Below, piece after piece: positions 56,762 to 64,000 of a DNA stretch of 64,000 nt. The stretch is from Luteibacter sp. Sphag1AF (lineage in GTDB: Bacteria; Pseudomonadota; Gammaproteobacteria; Xanthomonadales; Rhodanobacteraceae): contig NZ_JACHYH010000005.1 of the NCBI RefSeq assembly GCF_014192715.1, forward strand, positions 1 through 64,000, written 5' to 3'. The notes below the pieces were generated by a model. The model did not search any database and was not told the DNA's origin. It was given only the letters and a program-made list of their open reading frames with translations. Position 1 is the stretch's first letter. Each line of letters starts with the position of its first letter. Position numbers and translations under genes: made by a program.

Positions 56762-57532
56762 ATGGTGACAAGCATCGCCAGCCCGAGCTTCCTGCTTGCC
56801 CGCTTCGCCGCCTTCTACGAGGAAGTGGCGAAGATCAAGCTTGCCGCGCAAAGCGGGGATCTGGTGCGCCTGCTGCAGCCGGACGACCCGCATGCGGCCA
56901 TTGATGCGCACCAGTTGGCCGAACGGGTGTCGACGCGTTTGCTCGGTGTGCTGGACCGGCAATCCCGCGATGTGGTGGCCGCAGCCACCGAGGCGGAACT
57001 GCGCGCGTATCGTCGCGCACGTTATGTGATGGTGGCTCTGGCCGATGAGATATTCATCCTTGATCTTCAGTGGCCCGGCGCGGAGCACTGGCCCGAACAC
57101 ATGCTTGAGTACGCCGTGGAACGCACCCGGCTCGCGGGACGCCGCTTCTATGAATTCGTGAACGACCTGATGGGTGTCAGCGAGCGGACAGTGCTTGATG
57201 CGGACCTGGCGGCGGTGCTGCTGATCGCGTTGCAGCTCGGCTTTCAGGGCATGTACCGGCGCCACGATGGCCAGGAAAACCCTCGCATCCGCGAATGCCG
57301 CACGCGCCTTTATCCGCTGGCCAGTGGCCGCCGACTGGGCGCGGAGGCGGCGCGCGCGTTTTCGCAGGCCTACGAATACACGGTGGTGGTGGACCGGGAC
57401 AATACCCGCGTGGCGCTGTCGCCGTGGCTGCGGGGCGTGGCGTACGGCGCATTGATCTACCTGGTGCTGTCGTCACTGGTGTGGCTGTTGCTGACCTGGT
57501 CGCTGCTGGACACCATCGGGGGGGTGAAATGA
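56762..57532 (+). CDS. tssL: Membrane complex protein TssL (DotU type)
   Basis: 256 residues. Cytoplasmic helical domain (LARFAAFYEEVAKIKLAAQ; RRARYVMVALADEIFI; ERTRLAGRRFYEFVND; LGFQGMYR) then one C-terminal membrane segment (YGALIYLVLSSLVWLLLTW). No OmpA-type peptidoglycan domain, so wall contact is left to another protein. Its stop overlaps the tssM start (ATGA). Confidence 0.93.
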   Translation: MVTSIASPSFLLARFAAFYEEVAKIKLAAQSGDLVRLLQPDDPHAAIDAHQLAERVSTRLLGVLDRQSRDVVAAATEAELRAYRRARYVMVALADEIFILDLQWPGAEHWPEHMLEYAVERTRLAGRRFYEFVNDLMGVSERTVLDADLAAVLLIALQLGFQGMYRRHDGQENPRIRECRTRLYPLASGRRLGAEAARAFSQAYEYTVVVDRDNTRVALSPWLRGVAYGALIYLVLSSLVWLLLTWSLLDTIGGVK

Positions 57533-60500
57533 CCGCGCCGGTCACCACGCACTCATCCATGAGCACGGTCTTCATCGTGGTGGTGGTGCTCGCCGGCATC
57601 GCGTTCATCATCGCAGCGTGGCTGATGTGGCGCGCACGCGCACGGCCCATGGCGGCGATGCCGAAGACGGGCCGCGATGGCCAGAGCCTGTGGGTGCGTT
57701 TCCGTGACAACGTGCGGCGCCGCTGGGCGGTGATCGACCGCGCGGTACGCTACGTTCTGGCGCGACGGGACTGGCGGTACAACAGTTCGTGGCTGCTCGT
57801 GCTCGGCTTCCCCGGTGACGGCAAGAGCAGCATCGCCGCATCGGTGCCCACGGCCATGCAGCGCGCGCCGCAGCGGCGCGACGCGCGCCAGGAGAAGTTC
57901 CTGTCGGCGGCGGTGGCCAACAGTTCGTGGTATTTCCTCGATCAGGGCATCCTGATCGACACCCACGCGGTGATGCCGGTGCCCGGCCCCAAATCGCTGG
58001 CGGATGCGCGCTGGCCGGACATGCTGGCCGATCTGGACACGCTGCGCCCCGACCGCGCCGTGGACGGCATCGTCTGGGTCATTTCCGCCGCGCGCCTGTT
58101 TGCCGCCAGCGACGACGAGCGCCTGGCTCTGGGACGCTACGCGTATGCGCGCGTGCACGAATTGCAGGACGCCATCGCATACGCGTTACCCGTGTACGTG
58201 GTGGTCAGCCAGTGCGACGTGCTGCCCGGCTTCAACGCGTTCTGGAAGGCACAGGACCCGGCGTTGCGCGAACAGATGATCGGCTGGTCCAGTCCCACCA
58301 TCGACGACAATGGCCTGCCGTCGGAGTGGGTGCCGCGTGCGTTCGACAAGGTGATCGACGGCATGCGCGCACTGGTGCTGGATGCCGCAACCACGAAGGA
58401 TCATATCGAGGACGCCGACGGATTCTTTCTGTTCCCGCAGCACATGCGCAGCCTCCAGGCCCCGCTGCTCACCTTCCTCGAAGCGCTGTTCAAACCCAAC
58501 GTCTATGACACCCGCTCATTCTGCCGGGGCCTGTACTTCACCGGTGCCCCCGAGCCGGTTGCGCCCGGTGGCGGCGTGCGCAAGGACATCGCTTTCGTGC
58601 CCGAACTGGTTGGCTTCAAGGCGCTGGCCGAACGGCGTCTTGCGGTGCGCACGCAGAAGGGACTGCTTGCGCGCAACCGCCTGATTCGCAGGCTTCAGCT
58701 GGGCTGTCTGGCCGTTGCGGTGGCACTGGCCGTGGCGCTGCCGTGGAGCGCGGCGCAGGTAAATCGCCATGCGCAGATCCTTCGCGACACCGTGGTCAAC
58801 ATCTCGGTGAACAGCAAAGTCACCGAGCAGCCGGGATGTCTGGATCAGGCCCGCGTCTACATGCTGGTGGAGCAGGTAACCTCGCTCAACGAGAACACCC
58901 GCTACCTGGCCATTCCGCTGTCGTGGGTCGACAGGCGCATCAATCACGGTGTGGCCGACGTCGTGTCGACTCAGGCCTTGCAGGAAGTGGTGCTGCCGTC
59001 CCTGGCCTGCCATCTCCAGAAGAAGATCGACGCGCTGACGGCCACGACACTGAACGTGTCCGAGTCGATGACTGAGCCCAGCGCGGCGTATCGCAACGAT
59101 CAGGACCAGCTGAAGGCCCAGTTGTCCGAACTGGCGGTCCTGGAGAAAAACCTCCAGCGCTTCGTCAACATCGCCCAGCCAGGTGCCGTGGAACAGCGCT
59201 CGCTGCTGCTGGATTTCGGCGCGTTGTCCGAATACGTGTACGGCAAGCCGCTGCCGGACAAGACGCTCAAGGTCGACAGCCCGCTTTCCGATGCCTTGTT
59301 GCAGGCTACATATGCCGATCCACCGAAGGTCACACCCGAGCTGCGCGCCCGGCTGGCCCAGCAGTTTGATCGCATGGCAGCGCAGGCCCAGAGTGATCTT
59401 CTGCGGCGTGCCGGCTCGGGCGTATCACTGCTTTCCTCGTTGCAGGAAGGCAAGCCACCGGTACTGGACACCCTGCGCAGCTTCAACGGCTGGCTGGACT
59501 GGGTGCATGGCGCGTGGCTGCTCAGTACTCCGGAAGACAACCCGTGCACGCGCATGGGTGCGGAGATTGCGCCCGGCATCCAGACGCTGATCCGCGACCA
59601 TCTTTATGACCCGACCCTGCGCGCCACGCTGGACCGCTTCAATGCCACCCAGTGCTATCAGCCCGCGCTGGACGGCCTGCGCGCAGCGAGCGTGGCACCG
59701 TATGGTGCGCTGCTGGTAGTCAATCCCACCACGCATCAGCTCGAAGGCATCAATCCGGGCCTCAACCGGGAAGCGGCGGGTCTGCGCGCGCTGGCCGACG
59801 TGGGCTACATGCAGGTGAAGTCACCGCAGCCGTATCACTGCAATGGCGCGGCCGGTGGCTGGCGTCCGGGCACGTTCGATCCGCTGCTGTCCGATCTTCG
59901 CGAGTACCAGATGTTTGCCAGCCAGCAGAACATCAGCCAGCTGACACCCGCGGCGGACCAGCCCCTGTATGACCGTCTTGCGCGCGCTCAGCTGGACATG
60001 GCTCTACAGGATGCGCTTGCCCGGAATCTGCGTACGGTAGTGCAGCCGGTGGATACCGGACTGGACGCGACCTCGCAGATTGATCGCGAGCTGGCCACGG
60101 AAAGCGCCGACCTCGCAGCCGCGCTGCCACCGCTGATGCAGGCCCAGCAACGCATGCGTCAGCTGGGTCTGAACAATCTTGCCGATGAAATGGGCCAGTG
60201 CGCGCAGAACTACGGTTCGAGCATGCTTCTGGACGTGTCGGGCCTGGCGTCGGCCAGCCATCTGTACGATCCGCCGGGACAGTCGACCGAGGGAGACGGC
60301 TCGCCGCTGTTCGACCTGGGCACTACGCCGGTACTTCAGGACTATCTGGATCGCCAGCTTCAGCGCGTGCAGGTGCTGGCACGCTACGCGGCGCCGTTCG
60401 TGTCGCTGCTGAAACAGACCCAGGGCGTCAACAACACCCAGCGGCGCAACTCGCAGACCGACACGTACTGGAGCAACACCATCGCTGAGCTGAACCGTGC

Positions 60501-61467
60501 GGTGCAGTTCGCCGATCCGGCTGGCCAGGCAGCGCATCTGAACGATGTGTTCCTGAAGCAACTGGCCAACCTGACGGCGGCCACCTGCGATTCCACCTGG
60601 AGCACGTACGTATCGGCGCCGGTTGGCAACGACCTGTTCTCTGCACGGCGCAGCGCGATGGAATCCATGGGGCGCGCCGCCTGCGCCAACCACGGTCAGG
60701 CGGGCATCGACCTGCATTACATGCGCATCGGCATGCTGTTCAACAGCCAGCTGGCGGGCCGCTATCCCTTCGGCAAGGCCGACTCGCGCGAGCTTTCACC
60801 GGGCATCGTGAAGGGGTTCTTTGTGTACTACGCGCAGGAGAAGCCGGAACTGGTCGCCCAGCTTGCGCATGCGAAGGGGGATCGTGCGGATCGCATGAAG
60901 GCCTTCATCAGCCAGCTGGATGCGGCACAGACGTTCTTCGCCAGCAATCTGCTGCTTACGCCGCAAAGTGGTCCGGTCGATGTGCAGGTCGGGTTCCGTG
61001 CGCAGGCTGCCGATTCGCCGGTCAGCAATCAGCTGATCGCATGGACCCTGACGGGCGGCGACCAGCCACCGGCCGCGTGGCCGGGCACGGCAACCACCTT
61101 TACATGGCACGTGGGCGACCCGCTGTCGCTGGACCTGCAATGGGCGGATCGGTCGCGCTTCACGCCCGTGGCCGACGATGCGCAGCCGGATCTGTCGGTC
61201 ATCGGCTATCACGCTACCTTCCGCGTCAATGGCTCCTGGGCGCTGTTGCGCATAATGGATGCCTACGCGGCGGCGGGCCCGGCGAATGCGCTGGACCCGG
61301 ACCAGAAGCTCCTGCGTTTCCAGGTGCCGGTCCTGGACAGTCAAGGATCGCGCACTGCTGCCGACTTCTACCTGACGCTCAAGCTCGGCGGATCGGATGC
61401 GGCCACCCACGCGCCGGTATCGCTGGCTCCCCCCAATTTCCCGCGCGAGGCACCCGTGCTGTGGTGA
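57529..61467 (+). CDS. tssM: Membrane complex protein TssM (IcmF)
   Basis: 1312 residues from ATG 57529; the longer frame from 57295 lies in tssL. Two N-terminal membrane segments (12-34 and about 388-406) frame a cytoplasmic GTPase-like domain with a Walker A motif GFPGDGKS (93-100). The large periplasmic part (about 410-1312) holds the IcmF-related and C-terminal domains that contact TssJ. Length is at the long end of the family (1100-1300). Confidence 0.94.
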   Translation: MTAPVTTHSSMSTVFIVVVVLAGIAFIIAAWLMWRARARPMAAMPKTGRDGQSLWVRFRDNVRRRWAVIDRAVRYVLARRDWRYNSSWLLVLGFPGDGKSSIAASVPTAMQRAPQRRDARQEKFLSAAVANSSWYFLDQGILIDTHAVMPVPGPKSLADARWPDMLADLDTLRPDRAVDGIVWVISAARLFAASDDERLALGRYAYARVHELQDAIAYALPVYVVVSQCDVLPGFNAFWKAQDPALREQMIGWSSPTIDDNGLPSEWVPRAFDKVIDGMRALVLDAATTKDHIEDADGFFLFPQHMRSLQAPLLTFLEALFKPNVYDTRSFCRGLYFTGAPEPVAPGGGVRKDIAFVPELVGFKALAERRLAVRTQKGLLARNRLIRRLQLGCLAVAVALAVALPWSAAQVNRHAQILRDTVVNISVNSKVTEQPGCLDQARVYMLVEQVTSLNENTRYLAIPLSWVDRRINHGVADVVSTQALQEVVLPSLACHLQKKIDALTATTLNVSESMTEPSAAYRNDQDQLKAQLSELAVLEKNLQRFVNIAQPGAVEQRSLLLDFGALSEYVYGKPLPDKTLKVDSPLSDALLQATYADPPKVTPELRARLAQQFDRMAAQAQSDLLRRAGSGVSLLSSLQEGKPPVLDTLRSFNGWLDWVHGAWLLSTPEDNPCTRMGAEIAPGIQTLIRDHLYDPTLRATLDRFNATQCYQPALDGLRAASVAPYGALLVVNPTTHQLEGINPGLNREAAGLRALADVGYMQVKSPQPYHCNGAAGGWRPGTFDPLLSDLREYQMFASQQNISQLTPAADQPLYDRLARAQLDMALQDALARNLRTVVQPVDTGLDATSQIDRELATESADLAAALPPLMQAQQRMRQLGLNNLADEMGQCAQNYGSSMLLDVSGLASASHLYDPPGQSTEGDGSPLFDLGTTPVLQDYLDRQLQRVQVLARYAAPFVSLLKQTQGVNNTQRRNSQTDTYWSNTIAELNRAVQFADPAGQAAHLNDVFLKQLANLTAATCDSTWSTYVSAPVGNDLFSARRSAMESMGRAACANHGQAGIDLHYMRIGMLFNSQLAGRYPFGKADSRELSPGIVKGFFVYYAQEKPELVAQLAHAKGDRADRMKAFISQLDAAQTFFASNLLLTPQSGPVDVQVGFRAQAADSPVSNQLIAWTLTGGDQPPAAWPGTATTFTWHVGDPLSLDLQWADRSRFTPVADDAQPDLSVIGYHATFRVNGSWALLRIMDAYAAAGPANALDPDQKLLRFQVPVLDSQGSRTAADFYLTLKLGGSDAATHAPVSLAPPNFPREAPVLW

Positions 61468-61497
61468 CCTTTCGCCTGCCGAGGAGTATCGAACGCC

Positions 61498-62661
61498 ATG
61501 CCTGATGCCAATAGCGTGACATCCGCTTCCGCCCATCCAATGGATGCCGCAAGGGAGCCGGATTACTTTGCGACCCATTTGCGTGTTTCGCGTGAAGCGC
61601 TGCTCACGCCGCTGGATGGCACCTTGCCCACAGGGCTGCCCTTGCGCGGCACCACCGCATGGCGCGCCATCGGGCATGCCCGGCAAAGCGATGATCCCTC
61701 GCTGCCGATGGGCGCGTGGGCTCAGGAACTCAAGCGCACCGACTGGTCACGTGTGTCGCACATGATCGTCAATGCCCTGAATGTTGTGGGGAAGGACATG
61801 CAGCTGGCGGCATGGCTCGTGGAGTCTGAACTGCACGAACGCGGCCTGGCGGCACTGGCCCCTTGCTTCGGTCTGATTCACGACTTGTGCGAGCGCTGGT
61901 GGGTCGAACTTCATCCGCAGGCCGTTGACGGCGAATTCGAAGCACGCGCGAACGTCGTCCGCTGGTTGAACGAGAAGTTGATCACCACGGTCTCGCTGGT
62001 GCCGCTGGTGGACAACGAAGAACAACGTGCCACGTGGTCGGACTGGGAGCGGGCTCACTTCTACGAACGCTTGCGCGGCGTGCACGGCGACGTTCCGGAT
62101 GAAGCACGGGACGCCCTCACGCTCAGCGAACTGCGCCAGATAGTGGAAGGCTCCAGAAGCGACGACCTGCAAACAAAACAGGAGCAACTGGCAGCCGGTC
62201 GTATTGCCATCGAAGGTCTGCAAACGCTTTTGCGTGCACACCTGGGCAACGATGCTCCTTCACTGGGCAGGATCGACGATCTTCTGGCCAGGATGGAAGC
62301 GCCTTTCAAGGCCGAACTCATGCGGCGTGGCAAGAGCACGCCCGTTACGGATGCACCGCTTGCCATGGCGGCGGATGACGATGGCCATGAGCCGGAAGGA
62401 GATGTCGTGGATGACGATGACGGCAGCGCAGACATCAACTCCACCGCAGAGCGCGCACGCGCCTACCGCGCGCTGGCCGAAATCGCGGACTACCTCATGC
62501 ATATCGAACCGCACAGCCCGGTGCCCTATCTGGTTCGCCGTGCGGTGGAGTGGGGTCACCTCAATGCAGCGGAGCTTTATCAGGAAATGTATGTGCGCTC
62601 AGGCGGCCGTATCGAGATGGCGGACCTGTTCGGCAGCGACGGCGACCGGCAAGGAGAGTGA
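61498..62661 (+). CDS. tssA: T6SS protein TssA
   Basis: 387 residues. ImpA-type N-terminal domain: EALLTPLDG, then GHARQSDDPSLPMGAWAQELKRTDWSRV and WLVESELHERGLAALAPCFGLIHDLCERWW. An acidic linker (about 290-320) and a C-terminal helical region (RARAYRALAEIADYLMHIEPHSPVPYLVRRAVEW) common in TssA. It guides sheath polymerisation from the baseplate. 30 bp after tssM. Confidence 0.9.
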   Translation: MPDANSVTSASAHPMDAAREPDYFATHLRVSREALLTPLDGTLPTGLPLRGTTAWRAIGHARQSDDPSLPMGAWAQELKRTDWSRVSHMIVNALNVVGKDMQLAAWLVESELHERGLAALAPCFGLIHDLCERWWVELHPQAVDGEFEARANVVRWLNEKLITTVSLVPLVDNEEQRATWSDWERAHFYERLRGVHGDVPDEARDALTLSELRQIVEGSRSDDLQTKQEQLAAGRIAIEGLQTLLRAHLGNDAPSLGRIDDLLARMEAPFKAELMRRGKSTPVTDAPLAMAADDDGHEPEGDVVDDDDGSADINSTAERARAYRALAEIADYLMHIEPHSPVPYLVRRAVEWGHLNAAELYQEMYVRSGGRIEMADLFGSDGDRQGE

Positions 62662-62664
62662 TTC

Positions 62665-63288
62665 ATGAAAGGACCAGGCAGCAGGGCATGGAAGTCATTC
62701 AAGGTGCGTGCGACGCCAGATGGGAGCCCCGAAGTCCGGGTGACGCACACCTCCATCCAGCAACGACGCTACGAAGCATTCAAGCGACAGGCGAATATCA
62801 CCCGTAATTCGCGGGGTTTCGGCGCGCGCAAGGAGTTCGTGTTCTTCCATGGGAAGAGGGCCATCAGCAAGGCATTCGTGTCTGGCACGCTCAGGCGCAG
62901 GCCAACCAATGCCCCGCGCCAGTCACTGAAAAACATCGGCGTTCTCAATCCTGCTCATAGCCACGGCGCGATGCTGACCCACAAATCGCATCTTCTTCCC
63001 GATACGTTTGGTGGCCCCAATTCGCCCAACAACCTGATCAACGAGCATCGCAACGTCAATCTGCGTGCACACAAGAGAATCGAGAACCGTATCGGCAGTC
63101 AACTTGATACGCATTTTCCGACGGCAACACCGTTGGTCAGGCGAGGCAGCCTGGTGATCGTGGATTCGTTTCATCCGAACGGACGCCCGCAGAGTCGCGA
63201 ATACCAGGTGCACACGTATGCGAGCCCGTCGGGTGTGACGCCTGCGCATCCGGATCGCTATGACCGCTTCACGGTGAATCACAAGTAG
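62665..63288 (+). CDS. Candidate nuclease effector (NUC-like)
   Basis: 207 residues, three bases after the tssA stop. Residues ~105-145 (LTHKSHLLPDTFGGPNSPNN, then NVNLRAHKRIENRI) match the shape of the DNA/RNA non-specific endonuclease motif in which R/K-x-H...NL...N...R-x-x-E carries the catalytic His and the metal-binding Asn; the usual DRGH reads THKSH. The N-terminal 90 residues are basic. No signal peptide or VgrG link. Either a T6SS cargo or an unrelated secreted nuclease. Confidence 0.62.
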   Translation: MKGPGSRAWKSFKVRATPDGSPEVRVTHTSIQQRRYEAFKRQANITRNSRGFGARKEFVFFHGKRAISKAFVSGTLRRRPTNAPRQSLKNIGVLNPAHSHGAMLTHKSHLLPDTFGGPNSPNNLINEHRNVNLRAHKRIENRIGSQLDTHFPTATPLVRRGSLVIVDSFHPNGRPQSREYQVHTYASPSGVTPAHPDRYDRFTVNHK

Positions 63289-63330
63289 CGCAGCCGTAAA
63301 CCTGAAAAGCAGAGCTACGGAGTTCCGATC

Positions 63331-64000
63331 ATGGTGAAAAAACTCACGCCGCTAAAGATTGTCAATACCAAGAAGCACTCAGCGCACAAGGCTTCAAAAG
63401 CCTTGTCGCCCATGAAAAAGACAGGCAAGCCGAGCTCGCTGAAGCTCGTGATCAAGGGCATCAAACTGCAACGCATGGCGAATCTTGCCGAAACGGGTCT
63501 GGCTCCCGGTGTGTCCAAAGAGCTTGTCCGCAAGCGGGTAGACTGGGCCAAACGCATGACGGCTGCCGCGAAGAAGACGGCCATGGCCGCACGTGCGATC
63601 CGCGTCAAGGCAGACAAGACGCTCACCAGCAAGGCGGGCGCCAAGCAGAGCTTCGTGGGAACCGGCCTTGATGAGCACGTGCCCACGCGCATGCTGCGTG
63701 ACCCCACGCATTGGGGGGGCATAACCAAGAGCGAAGCGGAAGACGTGTTCTCCAGCCGTTCGCGTACCGCCGACCTGGCGTGGGTCAACGCGCACGGTTC
63801 TTCAGAACCTGTTGGCGGCCATACGCCCGCGATCAAGTCAAAGCTGGTGGGTGGCACGCTGGGAGCCATCACCACAGAACATGGCACGCGCGACACCACA
63901 CGCGAGAAGGCCGTAGAGACAACGCTGAAGGATCATGCGTCTCCGTCGCGGTTCAAGGACGTCGCCATCATGGGCTCACTGGCGACCATCAAGCACATGG
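63331..64000 (+). CDS. Lysine-rich hypothetical protein, 3' end beyond window
   Basis: Open reading frame from ATG 63331 (CGGAG nearby upstream) to the window edge, 223 codons with no stop. The N-terminal 115 residues are strongly basic (many Lys, Ala, Thr), then the sequence becomes mixed (FVGTGLDEHVPTRMLRDPTHWGG). No signal peptide or family recognised. Position after tssA and the nuclease-like gene suggests an effector or its accessory protein, as inference. Confidence 0.7.
   Translation, partial: MVKKLTPLKIVNTKKHSAHKASKALSPMKKTGKPSSLKLVIKGIKLQRMANLAETGLAPGVSKELVRKRVDWAKRMTAAAKKTAMAARAIRVKADKTLTSKAGAKQSFVGTGLDEHVPTRMLRDPTHWGGITKSEAEDVFSSRSRTADLAWVNAHGSSEPVGGHTPAIKSKLVGGTLGAITTEHGTRDTTREKAVETTLKDHASPSRFKDVAIMGSLATIKHM

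Overview
The window is high-GC DNA read from a gammaproteobacterium of the order Xanthomonadales (Lysobacterales), most likely the Rhodanobacteraceae (Luteibacter/Dyella type). The main reasons are a gene whose C-terminus resembles the XVIPCD secretion domain of Xanthomonadales type IV secretion effectors, a TPP-riboswitch-controlled TonB receptor plus PnuC-type transporter, and the general gene repertoire. The genus is inference; no rRNA or other marker gene is present.

Region 1 (1-13.3 kb) is a tandem array of five paralogous genes, the first cut by the window edge. Each full copy encodes about 872 residues: six Ig-like beta-sandwich units and a C-terminal beta-rich cap, with no signal peptide. 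Each full copy has the same ~165-bp leader, and copies 2-5 are followed by the same long hairpin. Copy 1 has a different C-terminal cap and a different terminator.

Region 2 (13.3-31 kb) is mixed: a HAD phosphatase, a LytS/LytTR two-component pair, a Tat-exported bicovalent-FAD oxidoreductase, small lipoproteins, a 2OG-Fe(II) dioxygenase, a CqsA-type alpha-hydroxyketone autoinducer synthase, two L,D-transpeptidases, a run of small secreted or hypothetical proteins, a decayed sulfatase fragment, and an HxlR regulator divergent from an FAD monooxygenase.

Region 3 (30.6-34.7 kb, minus strand) is a thiamine uptake locus: an APH-type kinase, a TPP riboswitch, a TonB receptor and a PnuC/PnuT permease. 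Region 4 (34.9-39 kb) is a probable type IV secretion effector locus. A VirD4-like protein that has lost both Walker motifs is joined in frame to a lipoprotein (candidate immunity protein), followed by an XVIPCD-type effector and a DUF6150 protein.

Region 5 (39.7-64 kb) is a type VI secretion system. It has a sensor-less sigma54 activator, a palindrome and a -24/-12 promoter, then a fused tssB-tssC gene, hcp, tssE, tssF, tssG, vgrG with a nonapeptide-repeat spike, a DUF2169/pentapeptide/DUF3540/DUF4150 loading module, a TssJ-position lipoprotein, tssK, tssL, tssM and tssA. A candidate nuclease effector and an unfinished lysine-rich ORF follow. Most genes overlap or abut, so this is likely one long operon. 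No ClpV/TssH gene is in the window.

No tRNA, rRNA, CRISPR array, integrase or insertion sequence was recognised.
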